Positions 22,701 through 34,089 of a stretch of DNA of 64,000 nt are shown here, piece by piece. Under the pieces are notes generated by a model. That model had not been told where the DNA came from. It saw nothing but the letters and a program-made list of their open reading frames with translations, and ran no database searches. Within the stretch, counting starts at the first letter, position 1, and every line of letters begins with the position of its first letter. Origin of the DNA: Dastarcus helophoroides (taxonomy: Eukaryota > Arthropoda > Insecta > Coleoptera > Bothrideridae); the NCBI GenBank assembly GCA_028583605.1, contig CM053331.1:39346283-39410282 (forward strand), read 5' to 3'. Made by a program: the position numbers and the translations under genes.

Positions 22701-25700
22701 TTTCGGGTTAGGGCTTGGGGTATTTGAAAATTTCGATCGTGTTTTTTTAATTAGAGTAGTTTTTTTTTCATTTAAAACAAAGAAGAGATTATCTAACAGT
22801 AGAGTTATTATTTGTCATTTAGTTTTGTTGTTTATTTCATCTCAGGAAAGAAAATTTTTGTACCATACTGACTGGGCCAAAGCAGGCGTAACCGCTCTAC
22901 GGTTGTTGATTGTAAATATTTTTAACTGTAGCACATTCCATTGTTTCATTATAGAGCATTTAATTGACAATATAATTTCTCACTTAGTTTTGCTGTAAAA
23001 AAATTTTGTTTTCTCATCTACTTTCGCCTTTTTTGTTTTAGTTAAACAAAACTTTTGCTGTTGCCTTTCAGTTCTAAGAGATAAAACTCGGTATAGCCTC
23101 CCCCTTAAACGGGAACCTTTTTTTTATCTTTTCTCTATGAAAAAACCTTGAATTACTTTTCTTCTACGAAAAAATATACATTTTTAAACAGACGTCTTAT
23201 TACTTTACACTCGTTGCAGGAACAGAGGCAAAGATCAATTGTCCCACTATCTTCAAAGAAAAAAGACCATTGATCGTAAAAAAAATTCAGTTTTATAAAG
23301 AGGGCACATTTATTTTTACTGGAATTCACACTTACTTATTGACCCAAAGAAAATACTTTCTTTGTTTTTTTCTCAAAGCACGGGAGACTTTTAACAATTG
23401 GTACCCTAAAAGAATTTTACTTGTCTTCCTGCTAAAAGAGAGAATACCTTAATTACCCCTTACCCTTTAAAAACCAAGGACCACCGTCCTTTAACAGGGA
23501 GGATGAAATTAAAAGATCTTTGTTTAGACTTTTTCAGAAAGGAACCTAAAAGGAGTGGTCTTTTTAATAGAAAACATTTTTTTTAGAAAGGAAACAATAC
23601 GGGAAAATTAGTCTTTTGCCCCTAGAATTAAAAGAGCGCCTAAAAATCTCCCCTTTTCCAAAGAAAAACAAGTTTTTTATTATTTGCAACAATTATCTCT
23701 TCTAGTCTAAAGCAGATTATCTTTATAATCGTAATTTCTTTTTAATCTCATTATTTCTTTAGAAATGTTTACCTTTTTTACTCGAAGTGGTTTTACTTTT
23801 AGAATTGTAAATTCGACAACTCATTTTGTAAAAATGAATTTTTGAATTTTCCAATTTAAACAACTCCCAAGATTAAAATCTGACACCCCTTCAGAAATTC
23901 AGTTTGTAATGTTTCCTACGGATGTTCCAGCAGAGATATTCGAAAAAAAAAAAAGAGAAACACCATAATTGTCATATTTAATTCTCTCCAGTAGAAAGAA
24001 ATTGATGTCTATTGGTTTGATTCTAGTCGATCTTCTAATTCATCCACCGGACGTTGACATTGAAATGATAATTCTTTAAGGAATTACCAACGAGATAATT
24101 CTCATACGGTTATGCGACAAATATTGAAGTGATAATTCTAAAAGAAATGATTTCGTTGATGGTAATTGTCGTAAAATTATTGAAAAATTATCAATCAGTG
24201 GAATTACCATACATTTCCCGAAAGGGATTGCCAGTAGAATTCGTAAGAAATTAGTATTAAAATGAGAATTTTTGCAAGATATCCTCATACGAAAAAAATA
24301 TGCAATTGTCATTAGAATTTTTTAAAGGACTTACAAGTTATATGATAATTCTCTAGAATGATAAGTCCCATAATTAAAAAAAAATATTTGTTACAAGATA
24401 ATTCTCTAGAACGATAATTTCCATAAGTAAAAAAAAAGTAAAAAAAGTTTTACTCACGACCAACTTGTACTCAACTTTGTATATGTATCTACAATAAATT
24501 ATAGTTCGCAGATCTTAGCTGTCACTACATTTTATGTTAAATATTTTTTTTATAATTCCTCTTAGCAAGCTTTTGTATTATTGCATCAACCATAATAAAG
24601 AATTTTACTTGTTGATCTCTAAGAGGTAGATTAAATTACCTTTGGTCAAAGGAACAGCATGTAAGGTGTCCTGTTTAAAAAATAAAGAAGACGTTTGGTT
24701 GTCATTTCCCTTCAAAGAAATCTTTAGTTGTTTTTTCCTTCCTAAACGAAATTTTTAAACCTGTTGTAACTTTTTCCCGGAAGAAGTGGAACTCACATCA
24801 TCAAAAATGTAAATAAGGGAAACAAATTCGGCGATTCTTAAAGACTGTTTCGTTCCATCTAGTGAATTGTAATTACATTTGGAATTATTAGCATGTAAAG
24901 TTTTTGAAGCTACTTTCAATATCTTTCCAAAGTCGTCACCATAGAAGCTATTAAGAATTTTAAGTAGCGATTCAAGTAGGTTTTGATGGCTCTTTGAATC
25001 GCTATTTCAAATTTTCAATGAGGACTTAGTGTCCTATATCCTTAAGCCCTGTTAACAGTGGCGGCTGGTCATATAGAGCATATAGAGCGCACCTCGTGAA
25101 ATGAGTGATTACTTTTTTTCTGTTTAATGTAAAAGATGAGGATTTATCACATTTTTAAGTCCTAAATAATGATCTCTTAATTAACTAGTACTTGTGCATT
25201 ACTTGGAATAAAGTGCGCATATGTTTTATTCCATTATGAGGAAATTTGAATAAGTTGATGCGCTCAGAACTAAGCACTTAGCGTGGCTGCTGTACGATTC
25301 CTATCAACGGAATCCTCGCGTTACGATACAATAAACTACGGAGCATTAAAGTTAGTGTAGTACGCCGCTCCCCCACGGAATGTTGTCGGATGATGAGTAC
25401 GAGACAGATTTTGAAGTGAAATATTTATGGTTTATGTGATCAGATTTCTGTTACAACTTTTGTGTCTTAATTTTGTTTCGAAATGAAGAATAGATTTTCA
25501 TATCGTCAATGAATTATATTTCAATTATCTAATTATTAACATAAAAAGAAGTCATACGAGTTACAAATTTTATTACGTGTACTAAATCTGCAATCAGCCC
25601 TGGCAGTAGCATATCTCGTTACATCTGTCTACGTTGTCTGTTATTGTTATGATTGGCTGATTTGTATGATTTAAATATTTAAACAAATTTTAAAATGAGT

Positions 25701-28700
25701 GACACAGACTGAACACTTTGAACGTTTAAAACTATAAATGTTCAATTATTTAAATTATAATGAAAGTTACGAGAATGTTTTGTATATTATTATTAGGCAT
25801 TACTACTTAACGAGGAAAAACAAGTAGGAATGCAAACGAGAGTTTGACCTTTTCAAAACATCGATATATCGTTTGTAAACATCAATGTTTCAATATCGAT
25901 TCTAAAACATAAAAAATATCGATACATTGTTCAGTTTACAAATGATGTTTGAAAAATCGATGTATCGTATCGCGATGGAATTGGCGCCATCTCTTGCATA
26001 GAATTGATGGTACAAATGGCAACACAATTTTGTTGCAACTAGTCGCTTGATGGCAGCAATGTATATTTAACAAATTGATACTGAAGCTTAGCGGCAGGCA
26101 TACAAACAGTACAATTATCTGACAATTCATAGTTTAGATATTTTTATTTGGCAACCTATAAAAAAACACAAATTTCGAAAGAAAAATGAGAATTTTTAGA
26201 AAAGTATAATTTGAAAACTCGAAACTATAAACAGAATTTTCACAATTATTTACTATTTATTTAATATTTAAAAACAATTCTTACCTATCAAGATTTCTAG
26301 TTTGAACTTCAAATATTCAGTTCCTTTAAGACAACTTACTTAAGATAAATTTCTTTTTTTTGAATTTTAATTTTGTTAGTTTCGTATTTTAATTGAAAAC
26401 CTCTGGAAAAAAAGTAGAAATTTTCATAAAAAAGATAAACATTTCTAGAAATACACCAATTTTCAAGATAGAAATAAAAATGTCCAAATTAAAACCTAAA
26501 CAGAACTCTCAAAATTTCGGACCTAATTTCCAAATTTGGAATATTTGAAAAGTTGTCAATTTTTGAATAAATAAATCTTCATACTTAATACAAGAAATTA
26601 TAAATTTTTATCAAAATTCCTTGTTTAAATTTGAAAATTGCATAATTTTTAATTCCAAATTTTCTTAGAAATCTCGAACCTTTTCTGAAATTGTGTATTA
26701 AATTTTTATTTTTATAAATTTTGGTTTTTTTCCGAATTATTTTCCCCAAATCCGGACTTTAATCTAAAAGTTTTATCAACATTTTGAACATTTTTTTTTA
26801 ATATTTAAGATTAAAGTGGAAAATTTTAGAACTTTCAGTTTAGCTTTTAAATGTTAAAGTTTCTTCTCATGTCTATAGTTTCGAAATGTCTGCTTTGTTC
26901 GAAAAATTTAAACTTCAAATGTACTCTTCGGCTCAAAATTTTTTTTTACAAAATTCGACTTTTTCAAAATATTCATATTATTTATTTTCGTATTTTTTCC
27001 GTTTTTTAAAATTTATAGTTTTCCGAAAATTTGGAACTTTTCGAAACTTTCGATTTTCAAACTTTCGGATCCTTCTAAAAATGTTGAATTTTTAAATATT
27101 TGACTCTTTTGAAAAATTACTAAGACTCAAAGCTTGGCTTTTTTAAGAGTTTGGTATTTTCACAAACTGCTTTGACTTTTATAAAAAGTTTGTTTATACA
27201 GGGTGTTACAAAAGTCCGGGCCGCTACTTCAGGAGCATATTCTACACATTAAAATATGAAAAATGTTGAAATACATTTTTTTCTTTAAATTGCCTCCTAA
27301 CGGAGATATGACCATTTAAAGATGGCGCCCCTAAAGTGGTTTTTTTTACTACAAAAAGTTAACGGTTAGTAGCAAAGTCATGAAATTGGGCAAGCAGTTA
27401 AAGAATTGGATTAGGCATATTCTCATGTAACATATTTTTTAAATAAGCAGTAGCGTGGTGTGTAGGGGGTTGCCCGCGATTATTTTTTGCCGTAACATTT
27501 TTGTATTGCAATAGTGCCATAATCGTAAAAAGCAACATTTTTTATACAAAAAAGGTACTCTTTCTCAAAGTCGCTTAAAGTAACCGTTTCCGAGAAAAAA
27601 GCGTTTAAACAAAATTGTTGCATTTATTAAAATTCGTTTTGCAAATTTCTAATTTATCCACTACTAACTGCATTGATATAAAAATAGTACAAAATTAAGA
27701 AAAAAAAAATCAAAGCAAGTGTTCGAAATTACTGCCCCCTGCAGCAATACATTGCTCGGTCGTCTTCTAAGGGAACTCCTTACTCTTTCGCAAATGCCTA
27801 GTGTATTGTGAATCTGGTTGAACCCATTTTCAATTCGTTCACGAAGATCATTGATATTGTCAACTGGTGTGGAGTAGACGATCTGCTTTAGATGTCCCCA
27901 TAAGTAGAAATCGAGTGGGTTGAGATCAGGAGACCTAGCTGGCCATGGTATCGGACCTCCTCGACCTATCCATCGTTGATGATAGTTGTTATTCAAAAAT
28001 TCCCTAGCAACTGCACTAAAATGGGCAGGTGCCCCATCGTGCATTATCCACATTCGCTGTCTTGTTATGAGTGGAACATTTTCAAGTAACACGGGTAACT
28101 CTATTTGCAAAAAATGTCTATATGATGCTCCTGTTAACCTATGAGGTAAAAAAAACGGTCCAAATTATGGAGTCCCCTATTATTCCTCCCCAAATGTTAA
28201 GTGAAAAATGTTGCTGATGTCTCGACTGAATAACTGCATTAGGATTTTCAACTTGCCACTGATGCATGTTGTGAAAGTTAAGTATCTTGTTTCTGGTAAA
28301 ACCCGCTTCGTCCGTAAATAATATGAGCGATGGAAAATTCTCATTTTCAGCGATCTTATGCAATAGCCAGTTGCAAAATTCTATTCTTGGAGGATAATCA
28401 GCAGCAAATAACCCTTGCACTCTTTGAAAATGATAGAGGTAAAATTGGTAAAATTTCAAAATTCGCCAGATAGTTACGTGATTTACTCCTTCGGCTAAAG
28501 CAAGTTGTCTAGTGCTGACACATGGATCTTCTTCAACTCGCTGAAGCACACGCTCCTCTAAATTAGCAACTTCTGCGTTTGGCCTTCCAACACGTTCGCC
28601 TTTGAAAACAAAATTTCTTGTTTCACATAAACGAGCATGAATTTTCTGCAACAATTTTTCTCCTGGTAGGTGTCTATTAGGAAAACGTTCAGCATAAAGC

Positions 28701-31700
28701 CGTCTTGCTTCAGCACGATTACAATTTGCAAGCCCGTACATTAAATGCATATCGGCCATTTCTTGATTTGAATAGTCCATTTTATCAAAATAATGAAAAG
28801 TTAAAAAACTACTACACTTACTATTGACAACAAAAACTGCTAAAGTTTACAGCTTACGACCAAATTTTATCAGTGACACAACGTCAATCTCTGGCAGATA
28901 TTGTCAAGTACAATTGTTTTCTTTACGATCAGTTTGCATGACCAACTTATTTTTTCTTATACAAATTAGTTAGAATTTCGAAGACGGGATAGGATTATTT
29001 AAACGCCTTTTTCTCGGAAACGGTTACTTTTAGCGACTTTGAGAAAGAGTTCCTTTTTTGTATAAAAAATGTTGCTTTTTACGATTATGGCACTTTTGTG
29101 TCGAAATATTGCAATACAAAAAAGTTACGGCAAAAAATAATCGCGGGCAACCCCCTACACACCACGCTACTGCTTATTTAAAAAATATGTTACATGAGAA
29201 TATGCCTAATCCAATTCTTTAACTGCTTGCCCAATTTCATGACTTTGCTACTAACCGTTAACTTTTTGTAGTAAAAAAACCACTTTAGGGGCGCCATCTT
29301 TAAATGGTTATATCTCCGTTAGGAGGCAATTTAAAGAAAAAAATGTATTTCAACATTTTTCATATTTTAATGTGTAGAATATGCTCCTGAAGTAGCGGCC
29401 CGGACTTTTGTAACACTCTGTATACAAATTTCGACTTGTTTTCGAAAATCCGGATTTTTTTTGAAAATTTTAATTTTTGATGAAAATTCAACATTTTTCA
29501 AAATTTCAACTTTTAATTTCTAAAATGTTAATTTATTTTTCAAAATTGTGGCTTCCTAAAAATTTTCGACATTTTTTAGATATTTTTATTTTTTAAAATT
29601 CCTTGGATTTTTCTAAACATTTCACTTTTTATCAAAAACTTTCGATTTTTTTTTTAAATTTCAATGTTTTTTAAATTGTCGATTATTTTCTTTTAATTCT
29701 GACGTTATTTTAAAATTTCAACTATTTTGAAAAATTCATATTTTTTGAAGTCACATTTTTTTTAAATTTCACCTATTTTTGAAATTTTTGGCTATTTCTC
29801 AAAATTTCGAATTTTTCGTTAAATCTTTACTTTTCCAAAATTACATTTTGTTAAATTAAATTAGAACCACTTTAAAAAGTTTGGCATTTTTGAAAATTTC
29901 ATTTTTTTATAAAAAAAAATTGAAATTTTTTTGAAAGGCATCTTTTGAAATTTTCCAGTTGTCTTCAAAATTTCGGCTTTCTTTTTAAACATTTCGATAT
30001 CTTTCAATTTTCAACAGTATTTAAAATTTTTGACTATTTTACAAAATTTCGACCTTTTTTGAAATACTTTACTTTGGTCAAAATTACAATTTACCTTCAA
30101 ATGAAATTAGTAAAAAAAATTTCGCTTTTTTTTGAAAATCGGATATTTTAAAATTTTTTTTAAAATGTTGTCTTGAACTTTTTTTACTATTTCTTTCAGA
30201 ATTTCCACATTTTGGGAAATTTTGATAAATTGGTAAAATAAAATTTCGCTTTTTTTGGAAATCGGATATTTTCAAATTTTTTTAAAAATGTTGTTTTGAA
30301 CTTTTTTACCATTTCTTCTAGAATTTGCACATTTTTGGAAATTTTGACTTTTATGAAAATGTCGATATTTTTCTAAATTTTAACTTGAAATTTCGATTCA
30401 AAATTCGTCTGTTAAAATGCCGACTTTCTCGAAAATTTGAAATGTTTTCAAATATTTCGTTTTTTAAACATTTTCGAATTCTTTTTTTTTTTTAATTAGT
30501 GCGACTCAAAAATTTTCAAAATTTGATATTTTCTCAAAACTTCGCTTTTTTTAAATTCCGACTTTTATAAAGTTTGGCATTTTTACGAAATTTTACCTGA
30601 CGTTTTAAAAAAAAGTTTTATCGAAATTTAGACTTTTTTTGAAAAACCTGAATTATTTATCAAAATTTTAAAGTTTCAAAATTTAGCCTTTTCTTTTAAA
30701 TTTCCAAAGTTTCTCAAAATTTTAAGTTCATTTTCAAAATTTTAGATATTTTAAAAATTTTGACACTTTTAAAATTCGTAATTCAAAATTCCAAAATTTG
30801 TAATAAACCAGGTTATATTTTTATAAATCATAGTTTTTTCCGAAATTTGAGTTTTTTTTGACATTACATAAAAAATAATCAAAAAAATTAGGCGAGGAAA
30901 GACCATCAACCAATAAACAGTGTTAGAAACTTCGAGTTTAAAGGCGAATTGTCGAATTTTCCTCGAAATTTCGACTTCAATCTCGAAATATCAACTTTTT
31001 TCTCGAAATTCCAGGAGTAAAGTCAAAATTTCGACTTTAATCCCAAATTTCGACTTTAACCTGAAAATTTGGAGAAAAAAGTCGAAATTTTGGTTATTAA
31101 AAATTGAAGTAACTGAACACATCCTACCGTCATCCGTCAATATTGTATTCCTAACCTAATTTTTGTGTATATTTATGGTCGAATGTTCGAGATTAAAGTC
31201 AAAATTTTGACTTTGACCTTAGAATTTCTAGAAAACAGTTGAAATTTCGAAATTGAAGGCGAAATTTGGAGAAAAAAGTGGAAATTCCAATTAAACTCGG
31301 AATTAAAAAAATTCTTTTTAAATTGATGTCCTTTTTTACACTTTCCGAATTTTGACTTCTTAAAATCGCAATTAAATATTTAAAAAATATTAGAAAAACA
31401 TTGATGTATCGATACCGAATACCGATGTTTAAGACATCGATGTTTCATTGAATAAAATATCGATGTTCAAACATCGATGCTTTTTGAACGATGTTGCATC
31501 CCTAAAAACAAGTACTTAACTGTGAAATGATAAATGCTAAATACCTACGTGTCGGCTGATCGATTGGATTTGCTAATTGTGCCGCTTACAAGCCTAAGTG
31601 TCAATAGTACCGCTATTCACAAAAAGGTAGCAGCGCCCATTCTAGGGCCTAATAATTAATTTGTTGATTTGGTATTTGGTTCTAAATTATAGAAAAATAG

Positions 31701-32512
31701 TTCGCTGAATAAACACCCCCCACTAATTATGATATTGTCAGTATGCGTGAAAATTGGAAGTGTATGTTTGTCAGTGCCAGTATTCTGCTTCAGGTTTTAG
31801 AAGATTTAATTGTGTTTTTAAAACGAACAGCATTTTAATATTAAAAAACGATTTTGGTATACTTCCACTAGAAGAAAAATTGAAAATAAAAGAATTAGGT
31901 AGGCGTTTGCCAGTGTTAAAATTCGAATAAAAATGTGAAAAATAAATAAATAAGTAAAATACTATTAAATACCACGCCTTACAAAAAGCGTTTGTTTCTC
32001 CTAAATTTAATACCTTGCTGCGACATTGAAGTCGCCTATTAATATTTTTTGCATCTGCGCACCCCCTGTAAAAAAGTCACCAGCCGCCACTGTCTATTAA
32101 GCTGCCCCATATTTAAATCGCTACTCATGAAATAATTTTTTTTTTTGTGAAACAGACTGCCCTTGGTTATCGTCAAAAATTGATATACAAACCTTGCCCC
32201 CGAAACCAAGAATCTTTCTTAAAACAGAGAAAAATTCTTCGATTTCAGGGGGAAAAAATTGTTTATCAATTTATGATGATTGAAAAAATTGATGGAAGCT
32301 GTTTTCCATTGGGTTTATCTCGAGGGGCGCGGTACAGATAAAATACAATTTGGTAATAAGTCTAGATACCTGAAAGCTATAAACGCATCTCCTTGTTCTC
32401 CCCCGACAATGTGGACGCCTCCCTCTGGAATGCTGAGACCGGTGAAATACTGTCGAATGTCCAGAGCATTCGCCGACCAAGGAAGATTCTGCAGCCTAAT
32501 TATCACGCTCAT
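19716..32512 (-). CDS. RBM12: RBM12-like RNA-binding protein (3 coding exons, 802 residues)
   Basis: Multi-RRM nuclear RNA-binding protein. Coding exons in gene order are 32,370-32,512, 22,014-22,687 and 19,716-21,307; the phases (2, then 1) and GT-AG sites fit, and the total is an exact 803 codons. RRM1 is split across intron 1: MSVIIRLQNLPWSANALDIR and GGVHIVGGEQGDAFIAF in exon 1, continuing as STDEDARQAFLRNNGRIKEV in exon 2. This is the conserved RBM12 N terminus. Exon 2 then has an Arg/Asp/Ser tract. Exon 3 carries four more RRM-like units (CCVKLEPFYGSYGDVRRFF; NYTCLTVDDLPSYVKEQDIL; DCLELKNLPLKTNDRDIADF; CTVYMDNVPYKAGTNDILDF), with a Pro/Arg/Gly-rich linker before the last. Intron 1 is 9,682 bases and full of transposons; intron 2 is 706. 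The start is the ATG at 32,512, not an upstream GTG. Confidence 0.92.
21360..21850. repeat. AT-rich TTTCGA array in RBM12-like intron 2
   Basis: Short variants of GAAATTTCGAAAAAAGT and TTTTCAAAAAA fill most of the 706-base intron. They are the same type as the intergenic arrays. The open frames here are low-complexity artefacts. Confidence 0.6.
22688..25055. other. Proximal part of RBM12-like intron 1
   Basis: About 2.4 kb of AT-rich intron sequence before the nested transposon block. It has several variants of GATAATTCT and CCATAATTA around 24,060-24,430, suggesting an old, decayed repeat. No coding potential, TIR or RNA gene is seen. Confidence 0.5.
26150..27198. repeat. AT-rich TTTCGA/AAATTT array, left of mariner
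   Basis: Irregular tandem variants of AAATTTCGA, TTTTCAAAATTT and GAAAATTT. It continues beyond the mariner at 29,423-31,400, which shows that the mariner inserted into an existing array. Confidence 0.7.
27199..29420 (-). mobile_element. DD41D mariner-type transposon with ~410-base inverted ends
   Basis: The element is 2,222 bases and is flanked by TA (27,197-27,198 and 29,421-29,422). The left end reads CAGGGTGTTACAAAAGTCC; the right end, inverted, CAGAGTGTTACAAAAGTCC. Inverted matching runs for 27,199-27,609 against 28,998-29,420, unusually long for the superfamily. The ends are about 90-95% alike by eye. It carries a broken transposase gene on the minus strand. Confidence 0.92.
27664..28780 (-). 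pseudogene. Mariner DD41D transposase, frameshifted
   Basis: The first part (28,780-28,139) starts MDYSNQEMADMHLMYGLANC and includes a helix-turn-helix region (CVSTRQLALAEGVNHVTIWR), then a first acidic residue in LFTDEAGF. The frame shifts by one base near 28,150, next to a T run, and continues at 28,110-27,664 with MHDGAPAHF and SPDLNPLDFYLWG. Between the Asp of HDG and the Asp of PLDF are 41 residues, giving DD41D, as in rosa/visitor-type families (recalled). The N terminus resembles the DUF4817 region of insect elements. All three catalytic acids are present, so the frameshift is the visible lesion. Confidence 0.88.
29423..31400. repeat. AT-rich TTTCGA/AAATTT array, right of mariner
   Basis: Continuation of the array left of the mariner. 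It includes near-duplicate blocks at about 30,090-30,200 and 30,230-30,340 (CGCTTTTTTT...ATCGGATATTTT, GTTGTCTTGAACTTTTTT). Apparent open frames are low complexity. Confidence 0.7.
32130..32240 (-). repeat. LTR-module copy, reverse orientation
   Basis: GAAACAGACTGCCCTTGGTTA, ATTGATATACAAACCTTG and CGAAACCAAGAATCTTTC are the reverse complement of the module at 13,048-13,155, diverged. It abuts the right end of hAT element A, inside RBM12-like intron 1. Confidence 0.65.
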
Positions 32513-34089
32513 TTTCACCTAGAACGATATAAAGTTGTCCTGCATCATGTGGTAGCCCCATCATTAGGAACATAAGGGAACGGAATACGGAAGACAGAAA
32601 CACGAGGTTTACTCTATATTCTGTTTTATTTGTTGAAAAAAAAAATACCGTACTTTGTTCTTTATTTATTGAAAATAATAAATTTATGTACAACTTTACT
32701 GTGGGAAGCTTCAATTGAATTGAAGAATAACGCATAGGTCACTGTTATTGAAATATCCACTTGAGTCACTAAACTATCACTTTTGAGTTGTGTTACTGGG
32801 GTACTAGCAAAAAAATTAGTTACTTCTATCACGCCAAGGTATTTTATTTTAAGTTGAATCCGATCACTTCTTATTTGAGAACCAAGCCAACGTAGTTTTC
32901 AGTTTTCTCGCGAAGAGAGTACAATTGAAACAGGTATTTAATCAGTTACGAAACTGATGTATAAATAGGAAAGCATTTCTAACGATAAGCCCTCTGCTCC
33001 AATAGGAAAGCATTTCTAAGGATAAGCACTCTGCTCCTACGAACTCCCATTTAAATTTTTGATAACGAAGGGTGCTTTGTAGTTGAAATTATTTTATTTT
33101 TTGGTGAAACGGACTGGTCCTTGGTTATCTTAAAAAATTGAAATAGAAATCTTGTTGCCTGAAACCAAGAAAGATTAAAAAACATAACAAAGATTGCTCT
33201 AACGCATTTCGATAGCCAAGCTATCGTTAGAGCAACCTTTGTTGTGTTTTTTAATTTTTCTTGGTTTTAGGGGACAAGATTTGTATTTCAATTTTTTGAA
33301 AATAACCAAGGACCAGTGCGTTCCACCAAAATTATGGCTTCCCGGTCAAAAAACGGAATCTCTACTTAAAGGTAACTAATAAAATTAGATTAATATCTGC
33401 TCACGTTTACTAGAGCAACCTTCGTTGTGTTTTTTAATCTTTTTTGGTTTCAGGGGACAAGATTTGTATTTCAATTGTTCAAATTCTGAATCAGAAGGAC
33501 TTTAGAAACCAAAACGATATAGTTTATAGCGCTCGCAGCAGTAATAGTGAATATTAACAGCATGCTTTCGTCTTTAAACCTTGAGGACATTTTTTTTTAC
33601 TGCAGGCGTTTTCTTCTGATTTCAGAGATGACAGTATTGTATTATCCACTGTTATTAATACGACTACATTCCTTCTACATTAATTATGAATAAGCATTTT
33701 CAAATTGTCAATTTTTGGTAATTTTTAAATAGTATTAAAGGGCACTTAAGAAATGAAAATGAGTGACACTCAAAAATTAATAAAATTGGTTCGCAAAATT
33801 GCATTTTTGTTTTTAGGTGGTGAAAGTAATTCAAGTGCTAAATGTTAATAAAATCGATCTGCTGATAGTTGTTGTTGTGTACTTATTAGATAATTTCATG
33901 ATTCTGACAGTGATACGTCAAACGCCAGAAAAACTGCGGTGGAACTCGTCTCAAACATGAATAACAGATAAGGTGGCATTTTCAAATGCAGGAACTGCCC
34001 GTTCGGTTGTTAGTCTCCTTTGGCAAAATCACTATTTATTTGTAAAAAGTAGCGTTAAGGTAATTAGGACTCAAGAATTAAAGTGAGAA
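32513..34089. other. Upstream region of RBM12-like gene with repeat modules
   Basis: The first few hundred bases should include the RBM12-like promoter. A 36-37-base unit (AATAGGAAAGCATTTCTAA...CTCTGCTCC) is tandemly duplicated at 32,965-33,038. Foldback and single copies of the LTR module follow. No gene is seen. Confidence 0.5.
33100..33330. repeat. Foldback pair of the LTR-derived module
   Basis: The left arm (about 33,100-33,212) and right arm (about 33,222-33,330) are inverted copies. The right arm reads CGTTAGAGCAACCTTTGTTG...TTTTTCTTGGTTTTAGGGGAC...AACCAAGGACCAGTGCGTTC. The arms are about 105 bases, meeting at GATAGCCAAGCTATC. A further direct partial copy lies at 33,408-33,480. The solo LTR has a single copy of the arm. 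Confidence 0.8.

Larger units (their letters stand above)
25825..31504. mobile_element. Second hAT-like element nested in element A
   Basis: Ends are TAGGAATGCAA (left) and TTGCATCCCTA (right), inverted repeats with one mismatch in eleven. Both flanks carry AAAACAAG (25,817-25,824 and 31,505-31,512), an exact 8-base duplication. Subterminal parts are full of ATCGATG in both orientations (25,860-25,970 and 31,400-31,490), a pattern seen in some hAT families whose ends read CAGGGATGCAAC (recalled). The interior is AT-rich array plus a mariner; no hAT transposase remains. Confidence 0.82.
25056..32092. mobile_element. hAT-like element A, split by later insertions
   Basis: Left end CAGTGGCGGCTGGTCA and right end CACCAGCCGCCACTG are inverted repeats. 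The flanks are CCTGTTAA (25,048-25,055) and TCTATTAA (32,093-32,100), an 8-base duplication with two changes. Its ends match element B at 44,891-45,774 over several hundred bases (CTCGTGAAATGAG, TTTATCAC, AATAGTACCGCTATTCAC, TTGCATCTGCGCACCCCCTG). An 8-base duplication and these ends indicate hAT. No transposase frame is seen; it is nonautonomous. Removing the nested element at 25,825-31,504 and one copy of its duplication leaves about 1.35 kb. Confidence 0.85.
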
